DNA from: Diadema setosum | Taxonomy: Eukaryota; Echinodermata; Echinoidea; Diadematoida; Diadematidae | Direction: 5' to 3' | Length of the DNA stretch: 64,000 nt | Assembly (NCBI RefSeq): GCF_964275005.1 | Contig: NC_092705.1 | Span: 25,074,630 to 25,138,629 of the forward strand | Shown: positions 53,100-63,975 of the stretch, piece after piece | How the letters are laid out: each line of letters opens with the position of its first letter | How positions within the stretch are numbered: the stretch's first letter is position 1 | Program-made: the position numbers and the translations under genes | The notes under the pieces: generated by a model | Database searches by the model: none | What the model was told of the DNA's origin: nothing | What the model saw: the letters and a program-made list of their open reading frames with translations, nothing else

Positions 53100-53750
53100 C
53101 TGATTTAGGGCTTAGTTATACCGCCCTCTTCCGGTACATTTGTGTACCAGAAATTATGACTGTGTATGACTCGCTCGTATAGTGGTGAGAGAAAGTAGAC
53201 GCCCAACCCTAATCAGCTGGGAGAGTTCTCGGGATAATATTACGGATTTTCCCTTCTATAACGTCGACAATATTTCTTACCAGGTTTGTATATTCTTATG
53301 ATATTTTAACGTTTTGAGTTAAATCGTGTTGTTGTTTGCTACAGCGAGAACAATGTTCCGGAACGAACTAGCTTCTGTCGTTCCGTTTGTGTGGTAGTCG
53401 GTGACTGGCTGCAGGCGCCCATGGCCCACAGGATGTCTGACTGTGCCACTGTGTCAAACGAAGGAAGCCTCAGCGATATGCACAACACATGTGTGCATTG
53501 ACAATGGCGATTTCATATAACAAACGAGCCAGTGTATATCGTGTCGGATATTTCTACACGAACAATTGTGTTTTGCTTCATGTTACGCTCGGTTCTTTGT
53601 TGAATTTTGATTCCCTATCAAGGGATTACAACAACTTACGAGTCTGAATGATGTTTGTAGTTTTTATTCCTGAATATGTTAGCAGTAAACTGTCCATAAC
53701 TGGTGCTCCAACTTTTTTATCATTCGGGTGTGTGTGTGTGTCCAGTGCTG
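53100..53750 (+). other. Moderately CpG-containing stretch, possible promoter/first exon
   Basis: GTTCCGGAACGAACTAGC and CTGCAGGCGCCCATGGCCC stand out from the AT-rich surroundings. A 26-codon frame (MAHRMSDCATVSNEGSLSD...) lies at 53420. It could be the start of a gene including the exons at 56618. No donor site is convincing. Confidence 0.2.
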
Positions 53751-53754
53751 CATG

Positions 53755-53950
53755 TTGTTCCTTGGACAGAAAGATCCATCTGTCCGGAGGAGTCTTTTAT
53801 TTTTTTGACGTTATCGCTCTCCTCCGCAGACAAGGAGGGGATCCATGAAGCCAGATGCAGTCTCCGCGGAACATTTCCCCGACGACCAGATACAGACCGA
53901 TCTTTCGGTCAAGTTGCTAGTTGTTTCCTTTGCTTTGCCGGAGCGGAGCA
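53755..53950 (+). repeat. Dispersed coding-like repeat, copy 2
   Basis: GACAGAAAGATCCATCTGTC, GGAGGGGATCCATGAAGCC, ATGCAGTCTCCGCGG and ACAGATACAGACCGATCTTT-like blocks in the same order as on the minus strand at 20760-21110. Confidence 0.5.
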
Positions 53951-54279
53951 CATTTTTGACCTTCCAGTAAAATAGATATAAACAACGCACTGCTAGTTCT
54001 TCGTGAATAGACTCTAGTTGAAACTTTAGCATTGAAAATATATTATTCATAACAAAAAGCTTATATGCCATAGATCTATTTTTAACCTCGAATTTAATTA
54101 AGTGAAAGAGAAATAGAAAGTGGTACGTGTGCTGAAAAGAGCACCAAGTTAATGAATCATAATTGGCCAGGGGGGTCGCTCTCACACAAATGTGCTGTGC
54201 TACCAGTTTCCAAACACGTCAGAAATGGACCATAATGGATTATTATCTGATTATGGCACTTCAGATTTGCACCCCTCAC

Positions 54280-54660
54280 AGGGATGCCAAGTTCAAAAAA
54301 ATTTTATGAGTGAGATTTTCGTGACTCGACATCTCAGCGAGTGAATGTGCGTGCGAGCGAGGGTGTGGGAGGGGTTTTTTTTCCCTGTGGCCTCCCACGG
54401 TAGGGAGCTTTTTTCAATTCTTAGCTCTTAATGGTGCGATCAGGTGCATACTTACACTGTAAGTGACTATTTTTTACTTATTTTGAAAGACAAAAGGAAA
54501 ATATACCGTCAATTGCAACTATCACTCTAATCCTTTGAGATATGCTCCTTATTATAGGCCCAAGTTGATGCGTGAGAAAAATGGGTGCCATGCGTGAGAT
54601 CGTGAGACGGCCCCTAAATGCTTGAGTCTCACGCAGAATGCGTGAGACTTGGTAGCTCTG
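54280..54660. repeat. Repeat sharing CTCCCACGGTAGGGAG with 54930-55215
   Basis: GAGGGTGTGGGAGGGG followed by CCTCCCACGGTAGGGAGC and GATCAGGTGCATACTT. A more diverged relative of the next element, flanked by GCGTGAGACTTGG words. Confidence 0.5.
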
Positions 54661-54937
54661 CCCTCAGTGCCGACAATGGCCGTGGCATCACGCCTGTAAA
54701 CATACCATAGTAATACATACAGTTGTATCTGACTGTCACCAGTGTCAGGATGTCCTGATCATATATGCATGCACCTTAAATCTATATGAAAAGGGCATAG
54801 GGCCTACAATGTATTTTGTTGAAGAGCAAACTTGTACCTAGTATAAATGCACTACAAATACAATCACAGCCAATGGCATTTTGAAGAAAACTGCCTCGTG
54901 CTCAACATTCAGATGTGTAGAACCCAAGATTAGAATG

Positions 54938-55216
54938 CAGGGGTGTATCCAGGATTTTTTCTGGGGGGGTCGTAATCACAATTTTTGGACCTTTACCTTT
55001 GCAAGGGAGCGGAGCGACCGAGCCGGGGGGGGGGGGGGGGGGGAGGGTGTGGGAGGGGGGTGTCCCCCCTCCCACGGTAGGGAGTTTTTGAATTTTATGT
55101 CTTAAAATGGGGCCATTTGGTGCATACAAAGGTGCATGTCTTTTACAAAAAGTGGACCTTTTGAAAATTTGGGGGGGTCGTACGACCCTCCCGACCCCCC
55201 CTTGCATACACCCATG
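54938..55216. mobile_element. Palindromic repeat with GGGTGTATCCAGGATTTTTT end
   Basis: GGGGTGTATCCAGGATTTTT at the left and CCCTTGCATACACCCATGG at the right form imperfect inverted ends. Inside are poly(G), CCCTCCCACGGTAGGGAG and a GGGGGGTCG / CGACCCTCCCGACCCCCC pair. Confidence 0.6.
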
Positions 55217-56617
55217 GAATGTACATCACTCAAAATTTAAAAGGTGTTATAAGGCATTGATTATGAATTTCTTTGATTACATAGTGGTGATTATTATACT
55301 TTGGGGGGATTTTTATTATTTTTTTGTTACTAAAAGTGGTGGTGGGACCAGCTAACATGTCAGGAAGGTTTGCTAAAATTATGGAAGAATGTTCCGGAAA
55401 TTGCGATATTAATCTTCAAAGTGCATGTAAACACTGTTTAACATGATTCTGTTCATAGCTTACTTTCTCAATCTCCTGCAGTCTTTCTTTTATGTGTCAG
55501 CAGTAATTATGTAACAAAAATTATATGATTTATTAGTGGAAAAATGAGCAAAGAAAATTCCATCAGGATATCCCATTTTTTTTTTTGTGCTCATTTTTCC
55601 ACTAATACTAATAAATTGTATTCGTTTCTGGTCAGTTTCCTTCTGTTTGCGTTTGTTAAAAATTAAAAATTGCATGAACTGAGAACTTGCTGTGACGCTG
55701 TAAAAAGACAGCTTCTCGCAGACTGATTGACCGAACTCAAATGATATTCATGATAACGAGGCAGTTGAATACAAATGGTGTGTTGGCTACTGCTGCAGCA
55801 ATTGTTGGTATGCTCTTTTCTGGATGAAGCAGTCAGGAATACATTACTACACTACTTAACAAATGCTGGAGTATTCACAAGCATGACATACAGAATTGGA
55901 ATCGGAATACAATGCTTGGCTATTCAGTTTCAGGGCAGCATGCAACCTACTGTACAGTGTGTACAGTATGCAGTAACAGTAGACCACTAAAAGCTGTTGT
56001 ACAGGTACAATGAAGCTGTTACATTTAGAAATAATGTGCGCCAATGGGTAGTTGTGTGCACTTTGACTGCACATCTGCAAAAAGTTTGTAGCTACACTTT
56101 GTACCGGTATGCTATAAAACCACCATTTTGCTGCTGCTTAGCTGCTGTACAGCATTGCATTATAAAAGTCTTGTTGCACTACAATCTTTGTAACATTCAA
56201 GACACTAGAAGTTCAAGACATCTTGTTTAAACGGTTTATTTAGGGCATTCAAAGAAAATCTCTCAAAATGGGTCTACTAGTGTATGTTGCATGCGTACAG
56301 TGTACATTTGATAAAAGCAAGGAGCAGTACTGTCCTAAAAATTCATCATGTAAATGTTGATTCTGAAAAGTGTTAATTCTTTAAATCAGGTTTTCCTAGA
56401 AAGTCAAGTATATCATATAATCTGGCTATATATTGGTAATGTAGGGAGATATAAAAAAAACAAATGATGTTTTACACAAATTCACTGTGGGACCATACTG
56501 ACACATTAAATATGAGATCAAGTTAGCTCACTTATAGCACTTGAATACACATAGATTTATACATATCCTATGGTACATACACGTAATATATGTACTCATC
56601 TTGTTTGTGCTTTCTAG
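55217..56617. other. Intergenic, no gene seen
   Basis: AT-rich, with a short inverted pair TTAGTGGAAAAATGAGCA / GCTCATTTTTCCACTAAT at 55534-55606 (arms of about 18 bp, likely a small MITE). No supported coding exon. Confidence 0.4.
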
Positions 56618-57465
56618 GAAGCTGCTAGTGCCCGGAGTCCAAAACTGAAACAAGTTTTTCTAGGACCTACCCATTTTGTGGCAGTGGACTGTGCAACGAA
56701 AGACTGTACCTCAAAAAACAGGACAGGAAGACGACCTCGGTGCATTGGCTGTTTGCTTCAGGGAAGAGCGTGGATTTTTCACTTGAAGGTAATGGTTGCA
56801 AAGGATAGCTGCTGGTGCACTTTAAGGAGCTCTGAGTACTTTAAAACTGTGCAAATTTTTGTGCAAGTAATTTTTTTTTGCGCTCTGCCGAGTAAGATGG
56901 GTTTTTGGGTGTTTTAATTCCGCTGAATCGAGACATTACATACATGTACATGTAGTGGTACATATCATTACCAAGCAAAAATATTTGCGTGCATTAACTT
57001 CGCATTTTAGTTTCTGGTTGCGCAAAATGTGTGAAAATTTCTGCACCGCAAAAACATCCACTTTTTACAGTACCGGTATTCTGTTTTGATTGCACTGTGG
57101 AAGGATCATTTTAACTGATGCACTTAAACCAGGTGTATCCTCGTTAATGAGCAAATGCTGAGTCATGATTTTGCGGAATCCATGTACATTTACAATGTAT
57201 CTCAAATTTTGGCCAATTATAGATTCTCAGCTTTTCCCTAAACAACACTATTAATATATATATAAAGGCCTTTGCTTATCATTTTATTTTCATGTTGCAG
57301 GTCGTCATTTGCAAGCTTGCATTGTGTTTTTTATGTGCTTCCCACCTCCAGACAGTAGGCACAATGAAAACAGTTCATCTGCCAGCAAAGTTCCACAGAA
57401 AAATAAGCACTGTGTACAGTGTAAACACAAAACAACAAGTGTGCCATAGACTTCCTGTTCTGTAG
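56618..57465 (+). CDS. Candidate two-exon gene segment, unknown protein
   Basis: Exon A 56618-56788 follows a strong acceptor (TTGTTTGTGCTTTCTAG) and ends at AAG|GTAATG. Exon B 57301-57465 follows TTTCATGTTGCAG and ends in TAG. They join in phase 0 into 111 open codons. Exon A reads SPKLKQVFLGPTHFVAVDC, then four cysteines spaced C-x4-C-x13-C-x2-C; exon B is also cysteine-rich (CKLALCFLCASH). No start codon is present, so an upstream exon would be needed. I recognise no family, and composition is only weakly coding-like; it could be a non-coding transcript. Confidence 0.25.
56836..57072. mobile_element. ACTGTAAAAGTGG-family MITE in the candidate intron
   Basis: The left end is degraded (TACTTTAAAACTGTGCAAAT); the right end is CATCCACTTTTTACAGTA. 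Interior TTTTAATTCCGCTGAATCGAGAC matches the copy at 49350. Confidence 0.65.
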
Positions 57466-58182
57466 ACACATTCAGTCAAGGCAAGCCAATGGTCAATGAA
57501 TCAATGATTGCAATAGAAGGGCAGAGAGTGACTGTATACATTGCCAACATTTTCATTTGAGAAAGCGATAGAATCCAGGCTGCCCATGCGACTCGCGAGC
57601 AGCGCGAGCTTGAAATCTCTCAAAAGCAGTAGTCTACTCCAAAAGCGGTAGAGTTGGCAAGTATGTGATTGATCAATTCAAAAGAGTATTTTGTGATATG
57701 ATATGTTGTGCTTTTCCTCTAAGGTCAAATTCAGTTGTAATATGTATAACCACTTCATGCTCAGATTAGTAGGCTTTGTACACAGGAAAAGAATCGTGGC
57801 ATTGAATGTGGTTCTGCACTTTGACACTTCACGCCCCCGTGAATATCACATTTCGTATTGCGTAGAATTACATGGCATGCGTATTTGTCATATCATGTGA
57901 AGCTTTAGAGATTGTTCTACTTTACAAGGGGAATTTATATGTGTGTCAGTGCGGTCTGGAAGCAATACAGAGCAAGCTGTACAATGAAATAAAAAGTCAT
58001 CGCGTTGTGATTCACTTTAGTAAGATGTACAGAACTGTCACAAGATTTTGACTTTATACTTGTAGAATTATTAATCAGGGCTCCTTACATCATTTTTCCC
58101 ACAATTGCCCAAAGAAACTACAAGCGCGTGTGTGTAGATCGGTGCAATGCACAGTCGGTAGGCCTTCATACAATGTAAGTGT
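57466..58182. other. Intergenic, no gene seen
   Basis: No supported exon. Short stretches such as CGACTCGCGAGCAGCGCGAG stand out in base composition only. Confidence 0.35.
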
Positions 58183-58498
58183 TTAAAGGACAAGTGCACC
58201 CAAATATGTGTGGATTGAGTGATTGCAACAACATCAGTAGAATACATCACTCATGGTGAAAATTTGAGGAAAATCAGACAATCCGTTCAAAAGCCATGAA
58301 GTTTTTGTGCAACAACCATGGCTGGATGTGAAGACTTGTACAGTTTGTGATGTCACATACATGTCTTCTACGAAGAATGGTGTTTAAAAAAGGAAATTCA
58401 ATACATTTTCATTTTTCTAGCATACAAAGGGCTTGTCTTGCCTCTTTCAGAAAGCAGGGGGAATGATTGTAATTACCCTTAACATACAACTACATGTA

Positions 58499-58886
58499 CA
58501 GTTGAACCTCTCGTATCCAGACAAGTCGGGACCGGGGCTCATCCGGATAAGGGATTTGGCCGGATACGGGAGACTCAATGCTTTATACATGGTACATATA
58601 CATACACATACTGTATGTACTGATGTAGCCCATTGTAGTACCACATGTAGTAATGTGTATACTGCAACCTTTTCATTGTTACACTTAGTAACAGACCCCA
58701 AAATAGAGGTGTATGTTAATGTTGGAAGTAATATGTAATTCATGTGTGTTTGTGTAGGAGTTCTCAAGGAGTTGGGAATCCCCCTTTCCTCCCGTAATTA
58801 TTTAAAAAAAAAAAATCACGGCGAGATTGCGTCCATATAATAGAGAGATCCGGATAAAGGGAGGCCGGATAAGAGAGGTTCAACTG
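58499..58886. mobile_element. CAGT-ended MITE with CAGTTGAACCTCTC ends, nested
   Basis: CAGTTGAACCTCTCGTATCC and the inverse GGATAAGAGAGGTTCAACTG, flanked by TA on both sides (58497-58498, 58887-58888). Subterminal TCCGGATAA words. Same family as 63548-63975. Confidence 0.8.
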
Positions 58887-58913
58887 TACATGTATTTTGT
58901 ATGCCAGTAACCC

Positions 58914-59056
58914 AGGGCTTGACACTAACGGTAGCCCAGTGGCCCGGGGCCACCAAAATTTCAGAAATGAAGAATTTGATGGCCTGATTGGGCCACCAAA
59001 AAAGGTCGGATGTTTGCCTTTGGGCCACCAAAAATAAAAGTTAGTGTGGAGCCCTG
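58914..59056. mobile_element. Short nested repeat AGGGCTTGACACTAAC ... GTTAGTGTGGAGCCCT
   Basis: Inverted ends AGGGCTTGACACTAAC / GTTAGTGTGGAGCCCT enclose about 145 bp with three GGGCCACCAAAA words. Confidence 0.7.
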
Positions 59057-59324
59057 AAGTAACACATCAAGGGAATGTGTAATTTTCATTAAAAAAGGAA
59101 ATTTGTGGAATTCTCCTAATATTTTCTTTTGATTATCGATACATGTGTGTGACATCATAAACTGTAGTCTTCTCATCCAGCTGTAGCGGCACTGAAACTT
59201 TTAAAATTCATAACTTTTGAATGGATTGTATGATTTCTCTCAAACTTGTACTGATGTGGTCTACTACATGTAATATTGCTGCATTCCCTGAATCAACGCA
59301 CATTTGGGTGAGCCTGTCCCTTAA

Positions 59325-60803
59325 ATAACCACTTTTCCATCATCGTCGAAAAGTATACTTTGTACATTTTGGACACTCTGTGGTCAGTTGGCTAAGTGTC
59401 AAGTTCGATCCCATTGTACGCTAGCTCAATTAGACTATCCCATGCTCTTGATCAGGCCTATCACCAGCTTCTGACTGAGCTCAAGATGGTAAAATTTAAT
59501 GGCAGGTCATGTTCCCAAGTCAGAGCCTTGACCAACGCCAATGCCGGGAGTTCAGGAAGCTGCAGGAATCTGCAGGAATCTGCAAGTTTCCTGTCGTTCC
59601 TGGGTTATTGTGACAACCCAGATCGTGTCCAGACTCTTTTTGTTCAGGCAGTGGTTGTCCTTTCCACTCAGTAAGGCTCTCAAGATCTTTTCCTCTTTTT
59701 TTTTTTTTTTTTTTTTTCTAATGTATTGTGATTTATATAGGCCTACTGTGCAGTGTAGATCAAAATCTGGTCCAAAAGGCATAGTGTGCATGATATATGG
59801 ATGTATGATCCCAACATTTGTCTTGAGTTCTTTGATGAGAAACCAAAAAGTACAAACAAAACAGCGAGAGGAAATGATCATGCATGATACACAAATGGGG
59901 AGTAAGAGTGCTTTGCATACAGTACAATGTCTATCATTTTCACTTCTGAACAAAGATAAAATAAGGGCACTTGCACTCATTATGAAACCAAGTGTCACAT
60001 ATATTGTGCTCATATTCACATTTGTTTTGTTTTGTCTTTTGTACCCACATCAACTTTCACAAGTTCTTGTATTACAGTGCACTGTGTATATGGTCAATAT
60101 TGCTTCAAGAACGTGATCCATACATTCTACATACAATGTAGCATGCAGACTGTTGCCAAATGTAAAAATGAGGAAATATATAATTTTCAAACATTGCATT
60201 CATTTCAAAAACTTTCCAGTCCATTGAAGCTCTCAGCTCTGGATTGCAGGTTATAATCCCAATGAAAATTGGATAAATGTTTATGGATGTGTCCTTACAC
60301 CAAGAAAAGCATGCATTACCGTTTTCCATTTCCTCACACAGGAAAGGATAGTATTACAGGGGTGTATCACACTTGTCCAATTAACGTGGATTCCGTTGTA
60401 CTTTCAAAGACAAGTATATTGTACACAGTTGATGGTGACTGTGACTATTCTCATTTCTTTGTGACTGGAAAGTTTGAAGCCTCCACAAGGTGACATAATT
60501 TTGCCATCAGAGATTCAACTGAAATATTTTGTAACTGCCTACACGTGTACATCAATGACCATGCTTTGATTGATATGGGGGGGGGGGGAGGGATGAGGCT
60601 TGTTTTATTCCACTTTGAGACTACATGTACATAAAAAAAAACATTGAAAATCTTGATTTACTCTTGAAGTATAAAGTAAATTACATGATGATGACAGTCA
60701 TCATTTCATTTCATTTATTTACAGTTGTAATTTCTAACAACACAAATCATTTACATTCATATTTAGGAACACAAAATCAGTATGATTTCATAACAAAGGG
60801 GAA
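59325..60803. other. Intergenic; one weak candidate exon
   Basis: Mostly AT-rich. A segment at 60350-60492 is open after CACACAG and reads KDSITGVYHTCPINVDSVVL, then LYTVDGDCDYSHFFVTGKFE, before a GTGACA donor-like site. It looks more protein-like than other frames, but has no partner exon I can find. A 191-codon frame at 59541 contains a poly(F) run and is not supported. Confidence 0.2.
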
Positions 60804-61418
60804 TACAGTGCACTCCAGTTTTAATGAACATGGTTGTAATGAAATTTGGGATACAAGGAAGTAGGATTTAGGGCCCAACATTGTCAGTAAAGGTGCGTCC
60901 GAGCGCTCTAAAGCGAACCAAAGCGAACTGAACCAAAGCGTATCGTACCGAACTGTGCCAGATTTGAAGCGTTTGAGCGCTTTGTCGAGAAAGCGTACCT
61001 CACAAGTTATTTTTAGAAAAGGTCACGCATTTTGTAGCAAGAATGTCATCCACCTGACGCTTGTACTACTTGCAGCTGTCCCGAACAAAGAGAATGATGT
61101 CTTTGCATCGTGAGGTATGAGATAGCGCATGCTTTACAGCGAAGTTTTGGTACGCTTTGGTACGCTTTTGGAGCACATCGGGAAGTGGTCCACTTTTGGC
61201 TCGGTACAATACGGTACGGTACACTTTAGGAGCGTTCGAGCGCTCCTCTGGCGGGGGTACTGTACGGTATGGTACAGTTCGCTTTAGGAGAGCGCTCGAA
61301 CGCACCCATTAAAAAATACACTTTATTTGTTGGGATATCCATATGGCCACTAAATTTCAATGTAATGAAAGAAAACTGCCGGTCCCGAGGACTTCGTTAA
61401 CGGGAGTTGCCTATACTG
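60804..61418. mobile_element. CAGT-ended MITE, copy 6, split by a GGTGCGTCCGAGCGC element
   Basis: TACAGTGCACTCCAGTTTTA on the left; GAAAACTGCCGGTCCCGAGG and ACTTCGTTAACGGGAG on the right match the 659-845 family. The middle is occupied by the element at 60892-61306. Confidence 0.75.
60892..61306. mobile_element. Nested MITE with GGTGCGTCCGAGCGCTC ends
   Basis: GGTGCGTCCGAGCGCTCTAA and the inverse AGGAGAGCGCTCGAACGCACC, about 415 bp. Subterminal arrays contain AAAGCGAACC and GGTACGGTAC words. Superfamily unclear. Confidence 0.8.
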
Positions 61419-62959
61419 TGAACTACAATGAATGCTGTGACTTTTATGATCATTGAAGCTGCCTGATAAGCAATAAGTACCAAGTTGACAAAAGGGACGT
61501 CACGGTTGTTGCAATTCGACGAGTTGGTTTATTGGCAACGGTCCATACCTGTGAAACTGTAAGTGTCACGATACAATACAATATGTTCAGTTTTACATAA
61601 AATTATATTGATTTCGAAATTGTTTTTATTTGCCACTGTTCACACATGGCAAGAAAAAAAGAGAAGAAATTATTCAGTTTCAAATGCAGTGCTTTTAATC
61701 CCCAAATTGTGCATACCCACACAATATGACCGGAGCCTGACCCTGTGCACCAGAGTGTGTGGATCTACACTGTAGTGTGGCAAGTTACGTGTAAGATTAA
61801 CAAAATATTAAGGGTTTCGTTGTGGCTGTTCACACACGCCGCATGCGGATAAACAATCAAGAGAGTTAGGGAGAAAAAAATAAAGTGGGACTATTTTCGC
61901 ATTGCGATTCTTGTGTATCGCAAGAGTGAGCCATTGTTTTTGTCCACACACAAGAATTAACGTTTGCTCATTGCGTTGCAAAAATTGATTGTCAAAAACA
62001 CTTAATTTGGGGTGATTGTAATGGGAGGGATAAGATTGCTGTTTCACAGACTTGTTGCTTTTCACTTGTCCAGCTCACCTGCTCAACACAGAAAGTGCCT
62101 GGCATTCCCAACTGCACCTTAGAGGGCCATTTATATAGCTGACCTTACAGTAGTCTCTATAATCAGATTGATGTGAACAATCACAGTCCTTCTCTATTAC
62201 CTGGATTTGGGGTTTGATGAATACAGGAAAAAAAAAATAAAAAGGTATAGGAATGTTTCTGGTTGGATGAGCCTGTGCACTGAGCTTCAGACTGGTTTTG
62301 AGTCTACACTGTATGTACACTGTACATAGGGTGTATGAAATCTACATAGCAGCAAATATTTCACTCTCGCACCAAGCAAGACCTTTCACTGCTGCAGTAT
62401 ATATGCAGCATCTGATGTGCAATTTAAATGTAGCAAGGACACCTCCATTTTTTAGAATACACTCAGTGATATTAAAGTGTTTTCACCAAATAAGATAGGT
62501 ACCTCGCAAAGTAAGTTAACACACAGCGTAAGAATATTTAGTACACAGTTCATAGTCTGATGAATGTATGCCTAGTAACTTTGATGTACGAAGAAATTTT
62601 CCAATTATCGTTGAAGATTTTCGAACCAAAATATTTGCAATAAAATGTATAGATAATGATTTTTTTAGTGATACTCTCACACACACACACACACACACAC
62701 ATGCACCCCCACCCTCCTCCCCAGAAAATATAACTGTACAGTCAAGTGCACAGATTTGTTCTAGCATTAAATACAGTAAGTGATTTTATTTAAATGTCAT
62801 TACAAACTATAAAGCTTACATTTTGCATAGTCTGTGGTGTAAAAATCTTCACTAGTTTGCCTAGTTAGAAAGTGCAGATACATTGGAATCACATTTCAGA
62901 AACTCTCAAGGGCATGAGCCAAGTATCACTACTCAGTCTGGGTGGTAATAAAGCACATT
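61419..62959. other. Intergenic, no gene seen
   Basis: AT-rich with a CA microsatellite at 62677-62702. No supported exon or RNA gene. Confidence 0.4.
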
Positions 62960-63192
62960 TGCCCAAATTCATGATGGTGGTTAGATCCTGGTTTAAACCT
63001 AGACCATAGTGCAGATTTGGACCATGGCATAAAATAAGCGTGAAATAGGTGTACCTTTGACATGTGCACAATGTGCATTTTCTACTGGACGTCTGTTGGT
63101 GTACGCAGTCTGTCAGTCATATTTACATACAGTGTAGAAGAAATTTGCATAAACCATGGTTTAGATTTGTACCACCTTCGTGAATTCAGGCC
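62960..63192. mobile_element. Degenerate GGCCCGAATTCACGAAGG foldback
   Basis: GCCCAAATTCATGATGGTGG on the left, AAACCATGGTTTAGATTTGT and ACCACCTTCGTGAATTCAGG on the right: the same family as the clean copy at 2019-2345 but much decayed on the left. Confidence 0.65.
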
Positions 63193-63547
63193 ATTTTGTC
63201 CAGATGCAATATCATGAGCAGTGCAATTTTTTGGACTTGCTGCTTTGAATTTGAAACTTCACAGTTTGGGCTACTGCCAATACACAATTTTGCCTCCCAG
63301 CCAGCCCCATTTCAGATGCGTTCTTGGATGGCTTGGTAGCAAAGTTGGATCCGGTCTGGGGCTCCATCTCGCTTGCCAGACCAGTGTTGTGAAGGACGAT
63401 TTTAAAATACAAATTGTATTATACGTACTGGGACGAGTTGGTAGTTAGTTGCTGATGGCACTGGTAATATTAATAAAGATTGTACAGTACCTACCACTCG
63501 TACAATGCGATGTCTGCTATTATAGGAGCTCAGGGTGCTACATTATA

Positions 63548-63975
63548 CAGTTCGACCTCGATTATCCGGCCTCCTCTTATCCGGAAATCTCTATTATCCG
63601 GACGCTTTCACGCAGTGAAGGACTTTTTTTTTTCATCCCAAAATTGAGAAAAAACAGTGACTTTCATGGATCTATTTCACTTGTTTCATAAGATGTGCAT
63701 GATAGGTTTCTCAATATCTAATGAGGTAAAACATGTATGATTTTCACATAAAGATATACTTTATTTTTGTGAAGAAGGGACTACAATTTTTCGCAGGCTA
63801 GCATAGATTACACCACCGTTGCGGGGTACGCTACCTGCCTAGCTGCCATTAGTGCACTTGTACGGCAGCTTGGACGGCCACTATATACATTAACATTGTG
63901 TCTCCCATATCCGGCCAATTCGCTTATCCGGATGAGCGCCGGTCCCGACATGGCCGGATAATCGAGGTCAAGCTG
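63548..63975. mobile_element. CAGT-ended MITE with CAGTTCGACCTCGATTATCC ends
   Basis: CAGTTCGACCTCGATTATCC and the inverse GGATAATCGAGGTCAAGCTG, flanked by TA (63546-63547 and 63976-63977). Subterminal CTTATCCGGA words match 58499-58886. CAGTTNGACCTC ends at TA sites are in the style of Tigger/pogo terminal repeats. Confidence 0.8.

Larger units (their letters stand above)
58183..59324. mobile_element. TTAA foldback MITE, AGGACAAG family, copy 3, with nested elements
   Basis: TTAA at 58183-58186 and 59321-59324. AGGACAAGTGCACCCAAA on the left, TTTGGGTGAGCCTGTCCC on the right. The family length is about 565 bp; the excess is explained by two insertions, at 58499-58886 and 58914-59056. Confidence 0.8.

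Noticed and set aside
59541-60116. 191-codon plus frame and 155-codon minus frame
   Set aside because: Both cross a poly(T)/poly(A) tract, lack splice context and have no recognisable motifs.
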